A stretch of 64,000 nucleotides of DNA from Limnoperna fortunei (Eukaryota; Mollusca; Bivalvia; Mytilida; Modiolidae). Position numbers and translations under genes: made by a program. Within the stretch, counting starts at the first letter, position 1. The number at the start of each line of letters is the position of its first letter. Under the pieces are notes generated by a model. That model was given only the letters and a program-made list of their open reading frames with translations, made no database searches and was not told the origin of the DNA. Location: the NCBI GenBank assembly GCA_944474755.1, contig OX104117.1, forward strand, positions 63,727,522 to 63,791,521, written 5' to 3'. Positions 34,935 through 45,878 of the stretch are shown piece after piece.

Positions 34935-36510
34935 TTGCTAGTACTTGTGTCATGAAAGAACTCAGTCATGATGTCAGTATTAGCACCATGACAACGTTAC
35001 AGAAGTCAGTATCGTTACCATGAAGGGCATCAACTAGACATGTCGTCAGCATTTAGACCATAACAGCCATTCTCGGTTAGTTCTCATTTAGAAATGTTAA
35101 TAGTACTTAAAATTTAAAAAGCGTCCTAAGTTAGACATATCGCCAGAACTTAGACACGATATGTCTTATTTAGACATGGCGTCAGTCTTTGGACAATCAT
35201 AACCCTCAGTTAGACATGTCAGTACTTGGAAATGGACCATGATATATGTAAGTCTCAGTTAGAAGATCCAAGCAGTAGCTGTAGTAAAAAAGGTCTCCTA
35301 TGTTAGACATGCCGTTAGTACAGAGAAAGCTCTGTTAGACGTGCTGTCAATACTTGGACCATGATAGCTCTGACATGTCACCCGTACTTGTTATATGATA
35401 GCCCTCAGTTAGATATATGGTGAGTACTTTGCCAATGAAAGTTAATTAATTAATTAATTGGATGTCTGCTTTACGTCCAGCGAGCAGTATTTCAGCTATA
35501 TTCAGGACGGGAACAAGATAACAAACAATAAATCAACGGAAAATGGGGGTGGGATGGGTCACAGGGAATACAATTTTGACTGCCACTGGAAACGTGTGGA
35601 GTTTTGGGTAGGGGCGGAGAATTTAGCCTTTTGTAGCGGCTACAATGAGCCTACTCTTTTTTGAAATCTACAAAAGGGGTCTTTATCGTGCAAGGAGCGT
35701 GGCACTCTCCAAACACGTTACCCACTACGGTCCGCGGTCATGCTTTCCGTATTATGACCTGACTACCCTCCAACGAGAGGGTTTCCCCTATCCGCCACCC
35801 GGGGACGCGCTGGGCTGCTCTGTGGGGCCAATGAAAGTCCTCCCGAGTTAGACATATATGACAAATTTCACTTAGAAATAACGTCTTACTTCTATCCCAT
35901 TAGACATGTCGTCAGTAATTGAATCATATGATACATGTAGCCCTAAGATAGACATGTCGTAAGTCCTGACCATGAAAGTTCTCCTCAGTTAGACATGTCT
36001 TCAATACTTGGATCATGCGAGCTCTTAGAAATGTCGCCCGTACTTTCACCATGGTAGTTTTCAATTAGAGGAGTGATCAGTACTTACACAACTAGCATGA
36101 TAAAAGCTCTACAACCTCTTAATTATTTTAAATATTCTGGGGGTTTGAGAGCCACTGATGATTCTTAATAACTTGGATATCTCTGTTAACATATGCCAGT
36201 ATTTGGAATAAGAAAGATCTCAGTTGGACATGTCACTGGTACTTGTACTATGAAAACATTTATTAAGACATGTACCAGTACTTTGATCACGAAGCCCATA
36301 GATAGACATCTCGCCAGTAATTGTTCTATGACAGTCAAACGTTAAACATTTGGCGAGTACTTAGACTAAGAAAGACCAGTTAGACTTGTCGATAGTACTC
36401 GTACCATGTTAGCCCCACGTAAGTCATGCTACTGTACAATAAATGTTCTCCGGTAGACAATTTTACAGTATTTGGACTATAAGACAATGGCCATCAAGTA
36501 GACATGTAAC
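34935..36510. repeat. Degenerate ~40-bp minisatellite
   Basis: Units follow the pattern 'ttagacatgtcgtcagtac', 'ttggaccatga', 'tagccctcag', repeated with heavy divergence across about 1.2 kb, roughly 28-30 units, with a SINE-like insertion at 35,443-35,826. Phrases such as 'agttagacatgtc', 'gtacttggaccatga' and 'gccctcagttagac' recur at about 40-bp spacing. No reading frame is maintained, so it does not look like a coding repeat. Confidence 0.8.
35443..35826 (-). mobile_element. SINE-like retroposon with 12-bp target duplication
   Basis: The 384-bp insert is flanked by perfect copies of 'gccaatgaaagt' (35,431-35,442 and 35,827-35,838). On the minus strand it has a GC-rich head, a body with 'gctggacgtaaagcagacat', and an (aatt)n tail. 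Tail plus long target duplication are hallmarks of LINE-mediated retroposition. Tails of the type 'GGACGTTAAGCA...(ATCA)n' are familiar from molluscan SINEs (family knowledge from memory). Base composition is clearly higher in G+C than the host minisatellite. I could not identify convincing Pol III A and B boxes, so a tRNA- or 5S-derived head is unproven. Confidence 0.75.
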
Positions 36511-38790
36511 CAATTTTTTGTATTTTAAGGGCTTAAGGCTAGTTTTGTTTTATTTTAAGCATTATAAATAAGACTAATTATGACAAATGTTTTAAACAAT
36601 CTATCAAATCAATTTGTAATGCTTAATTATAATAAATACCACTAAGTATCTTCGACTAATGACGTCTCTATATGTGCTTCAAAAAAGGATTTCTGAAAGT
36701 ACTATTCATCATTTGGAATTACCTCAGATTACGTCTCCCTTCCGTGTTTGTCTAATGAAAGACTTTTATTTAGCAATTACGTGTTGCAGATGATATTTAT
36801 TTAAGAAATAACAAAAATAAAATAAATAAATTGATGCTAAAATTAAATAAACTGTATTGATCATTAACTGTTATACATATTTAATGTAGGGCACCTGTTT
36901 TAAGAGTTGATAATTAACTTCCGCGTTCTCTAAAAAAGATATTTAAGCAAATGACGAATTTTAAAGTAACCAATAGACATCGCCATCAACAATTTGTTTT
37001 ATTTTCTAATGTTCTATTAAGACCCAGCAAACAAAAATAGAGCATTTCTTTTACTTATTAGATTTTCGGTACAATTACATCACGAAACTTAGAATTTTAT
37101 TGTTGTTTTATGGTTTTGTGGATTTAATTTCTGGAGAACTATTAATTCAGTTAAATCGTTTATACGGTTCCCTCCATTATACAAATAAACTCTTTTTTTC
37201 AAACGTAGTCACTGTATTGTCGGTTTAATTGAATTTTATGTTTATTTGTATACGTTCTTTGTTGTAGTAAAAGATGACGGTCTAGTTTCTTTAGCAATAC
37301 AGAATTGTGAACTAAACAAATTTTCCGAGTTTTACATCTAATTCGGACGAACTTTATATATGTAAATGGCGATTGAGTGATATAATTAATTTAGTATATA
37401 TATTTGGTAGCTATACTGGATTATTGTTGATATTCTTTCAAACAATTCGTCCAACACTGCTAACATACTAGTAAAGTAAAACAAAAAAAAACAATGAATG
37501 CTGACAAATACATAACACTATTATGACATTTACGATTTAAGATTGATATACGAACATTGCTAAATGCAAGTACTGTTACATTGTGTACATACTGTGCACT
37601 GAGACGGTTCCAATAGCTTAACGTACATAGCTGCAAAACGTGTCCACAGCAGGCGTAAAATGAAATCAATCCCTTTGATTGTTGTCGATTCTTGGTTTAA
37701 GACTATAGTGGGAATTTTGTTTGAATAATGTCATTCTTATACGTGTATCAGGTTCAAGATTTGTTTTGAATATGTGGATTGGACTATACCTTTTACAAAT
37801 TCAAATTATTTGAATTGTGTTTTCTCTTGTTCTCGACCTGAAAAAAAGCTTAAATTCTGATCAATAAACGTAAAGCAACAATTTATATATTACAGGCAAC
37901 TCTTGTGTAATAATTATCTAGGCATTTGTCGAGAAGTTAGGCCTGATGTTAAATCGTTGAAAAAATAGACGGATAAAAAAGAAGTTGGAAAAATGCCGAC
38001 AAATAAATTAAGTTTCTACGGTAATTCCCATTCTAAATCAGTGTCCTTAGAAGAGCATTTCCTAAAAAAATATCAGTCTATTGGTCATTAGGAGTACAAT
38101 CTATAACACGTACCATTGATACTTTTATTAGAGGAGCAATCGGAAACACTGGACCATTAATACAGCCATTATCAGCCCCCACTTCAAGGTCTATAATACG
38201 GATATTTGTTTCCTCCAAAACTAGGGAATTTAATACACTGTGACGAACTTATTACTAATAGAAATACGCACAATAAAACAATAAAAATAGAACGTATCAG
38301 TTTTTTATAGTCAACTACTCTGTGTTATTGTTGATACATGTTTTAATATATTCTAAGACTAGGAAAGAAAGTAAATTGATTTCAATATAATAATAGACTC
38401 GGAATTGATTTTACTTAATTTTGTTAAAGTTTGGTTTGTTTTGTCCCACTAAAGTTTATGTGAAACCCGGGCACAAAATCAGTTTTTGTTGAAACTAGCA
38501 TTGTTTGCGGCAAAATTTGTTGAGCTGGAAGAAACAGGTAAATGCTTATTAATCAAATTATTACATTTCTATTCATATGGAACACACACTGCTGTGAATT
38601 AGCATATCCGTATAGTAACAAAAGGACAAAACGAACAAAAACATAAAATAAAAAATAGTAATAAGACTGAACAAAAAAATAAACGATCAACATTTTGTTT
38701 CTCTGAGCTGCAACTTTCTTCCGTAAATGGCAGATTTCCGGTACAGATGACCCAGTACAGATGAGCTCCCGCGCACACATCTGTACTTGC
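36511..38790. other. No gene seen
   Basis: A+T-rich DNA with no recognised feature. A 69-codon ORF at 37,460-37,669 (-) is not supported. Confidence 0.35.
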
Positions 38791-38890
38791 TGCGTCATCC
38801 AATCAAAACGCCAGAAACAAGAACGTTGCTATGAAAGCATAACAACGTTCTTGAATGACGTTCTTGTTTCCGCGTTCTGATTGGACGTCA
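38791..38890. mobile_element. Foldback element (palindromic MITE-like)
   Basis: 'tccaatca', 'aacgcc/aacgcg', 'gaaacaagaacgt' and 'ttgctatg' on the left (38,797-38,834) pair with the inverse complement on the right (38,838-38,890), leaving almost no loop. The right arm has an extra ~10-bp duplicated 'gaacgt..ttcaagaacgt' segment. It is non-coding. A near-perfect palindrome of this size suggests a foldback transposon or a hairpin-forming insertion. Confidence 0.7.
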
Positions 38891-38974
38891 GAGACAATTG
38901 AGTCTAAAAAAATGGAGAGTCTATAGGTTATAGCGATGTGAAAGTTGTTGGTTTACGGAAGAAATAGGTACTTA

Positions 38975-39122
38975 CATACGTTTTTGGGAAAGTCCGTGTG
39001 ATCTTTCACTCGTGATAGAAGTTTGTATGTCTTTTGGTTCGTTCCGCTGCGCTCCAGTCGCGAAAAGACATGAAATTTCTATCACTCGTGAAAGATCAAC
39101 CGGTCTTTCCCAAAAACGTATG
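38975..39122. mobile_element. Second foldback element, arms ~65 bp
   Basis: The left arm 'catacgtttttgggaaag' at 38,975, then 'tgatctttcac', 'gtgatagaa' and 'tgtcttttgg/cg', is mirrored by the right arm ending at 39,122. A G+C-rich centre (39,035-39,060) contains 'gttccgctgcgctcc'. The 93-codon ORF at 39,012-39,293 crosses it and is incidental. It sits 85 bp from the previous foldback. Confidence 0.72.
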
Positions 39123-39368
39123 AAAGAACCTATTAATCTTGCATTTCATTTTACAAATCTATCTTTACAATTGATATTATTAATATTCTCAGACTCATGC
39201 ACACTACAGTCAAATAAGAACCTGTTTTTCATTAAATATTCAATACATATACTGAATAATGGAATTACCTTTTTATTTATATTTATAAGGTGATTATTCT
39301 GTGAATATAGTTAAAACATCTAAAAGCCTCGGCACAAGTGTTGTTTATTAATTCAGTCTTCTATATAA

Positions 39369-39715
39369 AATTGCCACTTTATAGTATTATGACCTACGTC
39401 GGTTAGCGATCTTTTACATTGTCTTTAATTTGGATCGTATTTTTATTTTTTAGCTGCACTCCGAATATTTGATTAAAGTATTAATACTGTTGGTATAATA
39501 CATGTATAATAGTGTCCTATTCCCACCCACACGTCGTTTAATATTAGAGCGCCCTATTACCATCCGTTAAGGCTATTGACCGTTGATGTTAGGTTAGGAT
39601 CTATAAGGCAAAACGTAGGCAGGTGTCCCACTAATTGTCGCTTTATAGTATTATGACCTACATCGGTTAGCGACCTTTTACATTGTCTTTAATCTGGGTC
39701 GTATTTTCTAGTCCG
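39369..39715. repeat. Direct repeat pair of ~80 bp
   Basis: 'ctttatagtattatgaccta' starts at 39,376 and again at 39,642, followed in both by 'cggttagcga', 'ttttacattgtctttaat' and 'tcgtatttt'. The copies are 266 bp apart and differ at about eight positions. It is non-coding. Confidence 0.75.
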
Positions 39716-39719
39716 ACCA

Positions 39720-41850
39720 CACCTTTAGCATGAAGTAGTGTACAAGACCCATACCTTCAAAACCACTTTTACCAATTAGAAATGGTACAGAGAAGGGCAG
39801 CACGTTTTATCAAGCATAAGTACTCACGAGGTCCCGGGGTAATATCATCAATCCTTCATGACCTGGAATTGCAACCGCAAACATCACGTCTACTAATTCT
39901 TTACAAAATCATCCACCAGAAAGTAGCCATTTCATTACCATAATATATGCAACAACCAACCAGGAAAACTCGTCAGTATCCCCTAAGGCGATTCGTAAGG
40001 ATAGTTTCAGTGGGGTAATAACAACTAGAGGCTCCCAGTAGCCTGTAATCGCTCACCTGGAATCAAAAGGACTTCAACTCTATTTATTTTTTTGAAATTA
40101 ACAGTTTCAGTCTAGTTGTCATAGCTTTTAAGTTACTGTGCAAAAATTAAACATTTCTTCAAAAATTTTAGTTAAATACAATAACTCCTATTATGTGCCA
40201 CCAGACAATTTCTGAAAATTGAATGGTTTGTAGGCATTGTTCTTTAGGTTTATTTAGAAATTTACAGTTTTACTCTAGGTGTGTTATAGACTAATTTATA
40301 ATTCAAAAACTGTTCATTTGTCCAAATTCATAATGAAAGGGCAATAACTCCTATAAAGAGTCATCTTGCAATTTTGGACTAAGCAATCATTTGTAGGGCT
40401 TCTATTGCTGATCATTTGTGCAATTTACAGTTTCAATCTAGCTGCTAAATTTTTCAAGTTACAGGACAAAAATGGAAAATTTCATTAAAAAAATTGTAAT
40501 TTAAAGGCAATAGCCCCTATAAGGAGTCATCTGACAATTTCAGACAAATTAAGTTAATTGTAGGGCTTTTATTGCTGATCATTTTTGCAATTTATAATTT
40601 CACTCTAGCTGTTATGGTTTTTAAGTTACAGGACAAAAACGGGAAATTTCATAAAAATTGCAATTTAAGGGCAATAACTCCTATAAGGAGTCATCTGATA
40701 ATTTCAGACTTTATAGTAATTTGTAGGGCTTGTATTGCTGATCATTTTTGCTATTAACAGTTTCACTCTAGCTGTTACAGTTTTTAAGTTACAGGACAAA
40801 AACGGAAAATTTCATTAAAAATTGCCATTTATGGGCAGTAACTAATATAAGGAGTTGTCTGACAATTTCAGACTAATTAAGTGAATTGTAGGGCCTTTAT
40901 TGCTGATTATTTGTGCAATTTACAGTTTCAATATAGCTGCTATAGTTTTCAAGATACAGGACAAAAACGGAAAATCACTTCATAAAAAATTGCCATTTAA
41001 GGGCAATAACTCCTATAAGGAGTCATCTGACAATTTCAGACTAATACAGCGAATTGTAGGACTTGTATTGTTGATCATTTTTGCTATTTTACAGTTTTAC
41101 TGTAGCTGTTATAATTTTAAAGTTACGAGACAAATAGGGAAAATTTCATAAAAAATTGTCATTTAAGGGCAATAACTCATATAAGGAGTTATCTGACTAT
41201 TTCAGACCAATTAAGTAAATTGTAGGGATTTTATTGCTGATCATTTTTCTCATTTTCAGTTTCACTCTACCTCGTATAGTTTTCAGGTTATATTGTAAAT
41301 ACCAAAAATTTTGTCAAAAATCGTCAATAAAGGGCAATAACTCCTACATGAAGCCAATACACAACTTCAAACTAATAGCAACTACTGTAGACCTTAATGT
41401 GCTGATCAATTTAAAGTAAAGGTTTTCTCTATAGCTACTATAATTTTTTAGATAATGATCAAAAACCTGTGTTGACCCCCATGTTCTTTTTTTAGTAACA
41501 GCGGCCATATTTGTCTGTTGATCAACACCCTGGGTACAAATTTGAAACTAGGAACCCTAAGGATGATAGTGGCCAAGTTTGAAAAAAAATTGGCCCAGTG
41601 GTTTCAGAGTAGACGATTTTTGAAAAAGATTACGACGGACGCCAAGTGATGGCAAAAGCTCACATGGACCTTCTGTCCAGGTGAGCTAAAAATACAGCCT
41701 CTTGGTATGAACAATCAAGGACTGGAATGATCTACCACCAGACATTCTAGACATTGATGACTATGAGGCATTCAAGAACAGTCTCATAGCCCCTAAAAAG
41801 TCAGTCAATCTCACGAATGTTTTAACTTGTACTTTTGCTCAATGTTTTTA
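39720..41850 (+). pseudogene. 3' end of a Jockey/CR1-type LINE, split by an insertion
   Basis: Before the insertion, one plus-strand frame reads 'LEMVQRRAARFIKHKYS' near 39,780, then 'ILHDLELQPQTSRLLILYK' and 'PLRRF', up to about 40,000. After it, from 41,693, the same protein continues as 'KYSLLV', a stop, 'TIKDWNDLPPDILD' and 'YEAFKNSLI', ending near 41,850. These are the C-terminal landmarks ('VQRRAARF' and 'TI.DWN.LP') of non-LTR retrotransposon proteins. Everything upstream of about 39,720 is missing, as is typical of 5'-truncated LINE insertions. Confidence 0.8.
40021..41691. mobile_element. Tandem-monomer element with inverted ends (pearl/Helentron-like)
   Basis: About eight monomers of ~165 bp carry 'gggcaataactcctataagg', 'agtcatctgacaatttcaga', 'attgctgatcattttt' and 'aagttacaggacaaaaa', from about 40,130 to 41,440. 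The left border has 'gctcacctgg' (40,051-40,060). The right border has a hairpin 'agctcac...gtgagct' ending in its inverse 'ccaggtgagc' (41,677-41,686) followed by 'taaaaa'. It sits inside the LINE coding relic, so the insertion is later than the LINE. The layout fits bivalve pearl and Helentron-associated elements. The ends 'agaggctc' and 'caggtgagctaaaa' are, from memory, very common in mussel DNA. Confidence 0.75.
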
Positions 41851-42240
41851 ATTTGCATTCGTGTAATTAGTCAGTCTTATCTTTTTTTACAAATTATTGA
41901 AGTAGAAGTAGATGTGGGCAACGATGAGAATTATTTTATTTTAATATTAAAATAGCAACCCGGTAACCTACATAAATGGAATACAGACGTGATATATTTA
42001 TGCAGAAAACATATAAATGTATCTGATAACGCAGTTTTTATTGGATGTAAGGTTTTATTACTTTGTCATTAGTCTACCATAAAAATATAAACAGAAACAA
42101 TTAAAGGTTTAAAAATAGCAACAACTAGAGGCAATACAGAATATACGATATGACATTGTCAATCTTTTTAAAGAGCTCGTGTTGGTGTCAAACTTCACAA
42201 GCATGTAAACAACTCATAACTAATAAGAGACTTACATATG
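41851..42240. other. No gene seen
   Basis: A+T-rich sequence between two LINE 3' ends. No feature was recognised apart from probable untranslated tail of the plus-strand LINE. Confidence 0.4.
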
Positions 42241-42476
42241 TTTAGTTTAAACATATTTTATTTGTGATAAACAGCAAAAAGGATAAGACTCAAGTAAATA
42301 CATACTTATGAAGTCTTCTCCAATTTACAATTTGTAACAATAATAATAAGGCATGTACATGGTATCTAACATAATAAAGTAATATAAAATGTGTAAAAAT
42401 GATACATATATTACAAAAGATTTCACTGTGAATGTATATACCTATGCACTTGCACGTGTGTGTCTTTCATTTAATA

Positions 42477-44640
42477 TCATGTCAAGAGGAATCTTTTTAT
42501 TTCCTTTTTAAAAGTGTATACATTTTGTATAACAATTTCATATTGTTGATCTGTAATATTTGAGTTCAGCCCTAGCAATAGATGTTGATCTATATTATTA
42601 TACTCTGTTACCCAGTTCAGGTTCGCTAATAGAGCACTTCTAGCATTCGTGTACAAAGGACATTCAAAGAAAAAATGGTAGCTAATTTCTTGAGGATATC
42701 CACATCGACAGGATGCATTTTGAATTATATTAACTTTAAAAAGATCATTATTTAAAAAAGATGCACAGCATCTTAATTGTGTCAATACTATATTAAGTTT
42801 TCTAGAACCAACTGAGAAATGTCTAGGGACTTTAGTTTTAACTCCTTGTAATTTACTTTTAAAGCCAGAAGCGCTATTTATGTTCCGGACTGCCACGTCC
42901 AGACTGTTCCACTGGACGATAGACGATGGTAGAAACGATTCCTTGGTTAGGGACAATCTACAATAAGCGACTATTAAATCGTCACCATTTCTTAAGCAAT
43001 ATGTCGTAAGAGACTGAATGGGCGGGGGGGACCAACGACCACAGTTACTCTGGGGCTTTTTTATAGTACATAGAATGAAACATCTGTAATTTTCTTCGTT
43101 TTCGCCTAACTTCTAACTTTTCCCACCCAATTTCCCTATAAATAAGTTAAGATTTCACAAATACTGGTAATCCTGTTATTATTCTAGACGCCTCAAGCTG
43201 AAGAGATTCAAGCTTGTTGGCATTGACAACACCACAGTTCACACGCATATTCAAATATGGGGCGAATATATACCAAATATAGTTTTTCAAGATTTCCTCT
43301 ACTTAGCTTATATTTAAGCTTACGTAGGATGCTGAGATGTTTAGTGACAATAGTTACTATGTTTTCTATATGCACATTCCACTTAGTATCATCACTAAAG
43401 ATTACACCTAGATGTTTGTGCGTGTGAGTTGTGGAAATATTCTCCCCGCCTTGCTGAAACATGATATCAGGCGTATCGATATTAGCAAACAATAAAATTT
43501 CCGTTTTATTTGCATTGAAACACATCATCCAAGTATTAGACCATTGGTTCAGTGTTTCTAAATCTTTACTAATTACACGTTTCACTTCTATTGATTCTCT
43601 ATTAGAATATCCAAAAGACGACAAAGAGATGATAAACGATCAGCTATGTCGTTGATATAAATAATAAATAATAAGGGTCCCAGTACAGACCTTTGAGGGA
43701 CCCCAGCCGATATACTACACAACGAAGTAGACGATGCTTCCTTGATTACTACCCGCTGTTTCCTCCCACTTAAATAGCTCTCAAACCATTTTAGAATATT
43801 ACCCGAGATTCCATACGACTTCATCTTATGCAATAACCCTCTATGCCAAACATTATCAAATGCTTTAGAGAAGTCGCAAAATACAAAACAGTTAATTTCC
43901 TTATTTTCAAGAGAGTTCAGTATGTCATTATATATTTCTAAAAGCTGATGAACGGTCGATCTTTTTGGTAAAAAACCAGTCTGATATTCATAAAGGAGAT
44001 GGTTTATATTTAGGTGATTATATACGTGTTTGTAAACGATTCTTTCCATGACTTTACCCAGGCAACTTATCAAAGAAATTGGCCTATAGTTTGATGGTAA
44101 GGAGGAATCACCCTTTTTAAATACAGGAATAATGTTTGCAATTTTCCAGTCAGATGGAAAAATACACTCTTCTTATGATTTATTAAATAGAATCTCTAGG
44201 GGAATAGAGATTTTTTCAGGACATACCTTAAGCATCCTGTGACTAATTTGATCAGATGCTTTATTTGGTTGAAGAATTTGAATAATATCAATAATGTCTT
44301 GCCTATTAGCAGAAACTGAATTAAGTTTAATGTCGGACCTGGACGTGAAGGGAGGAGGATCTATGTTCTCATCCTCAATTTTAGATATTGCAGAAAAATA
44401 CTGGTTTAACACATCGCATTTCTCCCCGTCATCATAGACTGTATCTCCAAAGCCAGGTTTATTTGTTTCATTTTTGAGGGGTGTACCTTTATTGGCCTTT
44501 ATTAACCTTTTCATTATTTTCCAATATGATTTCGGATTAGAAGAATTTTCTAAAATAATACTATCTAAATTATTTTCAAATTTCTCTTTCGTTATTTTCT
44601 TAATATTAATAACTTTATTCCGTTGTTTTTTATATTTTGC
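42477..44640 (-). pseudogene. LINE reverse transcriptase and C-terminal region, active site deleted
   Basis: In order: 'KASDQISHRMLK' near 44,250, a stop at about 44,173, 'SNYRPISLISCLGKVMER' near 44,070, 'CDFSKAFDNVWHRGL' near 43,860 (first catalytic Asp), 'AGVPQRSVLGPLLFIIYIND' near 43,690, then 'SSLCRL' followed directly, in another frame, by 'SFGYSNRE'. The FADDT block expected between them is absent. 'NKTEILLF', 'HKHLGVIFSD' and 'YIRPIFEYA' complete the palm and thumb. The C-terminal part (42,956-42,477) has 'CRCGYPQEISYHFFFEC', a Cys/His motif also seen in the 25.9-kb LINE. Usual Gln in 'VPQGS' is followed by Arg here. Confidence 0.85.
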
Positions 44641-44645
44641 CTTAT

Positions 44646-45878
44646 CTATTTCGATATTAGATTTTTGCGCTTTTTTGCGTAACCGTCACGTATCGGTATT
44701 TCCCTTCGTATTTCACATGTAAACCATGGTTTATCGTTTGCATGTATCGTAACCATTTTTGTAAGAATACAATCCTCGGCTATATTCAAAAATTTGTCAG
44801 TAAAAATTTTGCACATTTCTTCGGTTGTTTTATTGTTAAATATGCCACCCCAGTCCGTACTTTCAATTTGTACAGCGAATTTTGCTGAATCTATGAGATC
44901 ATACAACCACACTTTTCTTTGGAAAGTCTTATTATATAATTTGGGGCATTCTATAAACGCTACGGCAGCTTTGTGATCACTTATATCTTTCGGAATATCA
45001 TAGACATCAGCAAACGTGGAATTTAATGAATCAGTTATGAAAATAGGGTCTAATAGTGTAGCACTATTCTCTGTAACTCTTGTAGGTTTATCAATTACAT
45101 TTTTTAAATTAAAAAAGTTAATTGTCTCTAATAACTTATTGTTGCTCAAGTTAAACAGGTCAGAATTTATGTCACCCGTAATCACGATGTTTATATTTCG
45201 TTCGTACCCCGATTCAATAGCATGATTTAATCGTGCCCAATAGCCTTGGTCTGTCCACTCTGGTCGATAAGTAGCACATAAAAGGAAACATAAACCACGT
45301 GATTTAATTTCTACCCAAATAGTCTCGTCTGTGTCGTTTTCTAAATATTCCAATTTGGATACACTTAAATCATCTTTAAAATAAATTAACAAACCCCCGC
45401 CAAATCTGTTGCGGTCTTTACGGATTATTGTTTTAGAAAAGGATTCCATTTCAAGATTTTCATCTTTGACGTTTGGGTCACACTTTGATTCAGTAATGAC
45501 CAGCATATCAAACTCATCTGCAAAGTTTTGTAGAAAGTGAAGTTTGTTACGAATACTACGGATATTAAGATTACATATGGAAATTGTCTTGTCGCTGATA
45601 CTAAATTCGTCCGAGGAATTTGGGCCCGGGTTTTGCTCGACACATCCTTGAAGGAGAATAAAGTGTAATACAAACAAAAGGAATATAATATTAATATTCG
45701 GAACTAAACTCTGGAGAACAGTCAATGAAATGACGAGTAGAGAACACCTAAAATTGGTAAGCAAAATTTCCAGGTATGATTGATTGTTTGCTGTGCAGTT
45801 AATATATTTAAAGCACCGGATTCCTCTTGCATTAAACGTGCCTATTGCGGCTCTATATGCCTCAATACCATTATCCAT
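44646..45878 (-). CDS. LINE endonuclease ORF with N-terminal 2A-like sequence (410 codons)
   Basis: This long open frame encodes the nicking endonuclease of the element. Residues ~35-77 are strongly hydrophobic and lead into a 2A-like GCVEQNPGP at 78-86. The APE-type domain follows, ~98-310: 'CNLNIRSIRNK' at 102-112 (catalytic Asn), 'ITES' with Glu130, 'GDINSD' with Asp236 and Asn238, 'LLDPIFITD' near 275, and 'SDHKA' with Asp301-His302. All expected catalytic residues are present. The frame ends in the basic linker just before the RT, where it should continue, so the protein lacks the RT and the element is not functional. The hydrophobic-plus-2A leader is known in some LINE proteins, where it can separate or target the N-terminus. 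Confidence 0.85.
   Translation of the reverse strand: MDNGIEAYRAAIGTFNARGIRCFKYINCTANNQSYLEILLTNFRCSLLVISLTVLQSLVPNINIIFLLFVLHFILLQGCVEQNPGPNSSDEFSISDKTISICNLNIRSIRNKLHFLQNFADEFDMLVITESKCDPNVKDENLEMESFSKTIIRKDRNRFGGGLLIYFKDDLSVSKLEYLENDTDETIWVEIKSRGLCFLLCATYRPEWTDQGYWARLNHAIESGYERNINIVITGDINSDLFNLSNNKLLETINFFNLKNVIDKPTRVTENSATLLDPIFITDSLNSTFADVYDIPKDISDHKAAVAFIECPKLYNKTFQRKVWLYDLIDSAKFAVQIESTDWGGIFNNKTTEEMCKIFTDKFLNIAEDCILTKMVTIHANDKPWFTCEIRREIPIRDGYAKKRKNLISK
45621..45647 (-). other. 2A-like ribosome-skipping motif (variant Cys for Asp)
   Basis: The codons read GCVEQNPGP, against the canonical D-(V/I)-E-x-N-P-G-P. The NPGP end and the Val-Glu are intact, but the usual Asp before Val is Cys. 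2A-like motifs at N-termini of APE-type LINEs are established. Whether the Cys form still skips is unknown from sequence. Confidence 0.8.

Noticed and set aside
34935..36510. CRISPR-like regular array
   Set aside because: Units are degenerate throughout with no constant repeat and unique spacers, there are no cas genes, and the setting is eukaryotic. It is a minisatellite.
41655..41691. Canonical Helitron 3' end
   Set aside because: A hairpin is present, but it overlaps the final CTAA instead of preceding it by ~10 nt, so a Helentron-type or other mechanism fits better.
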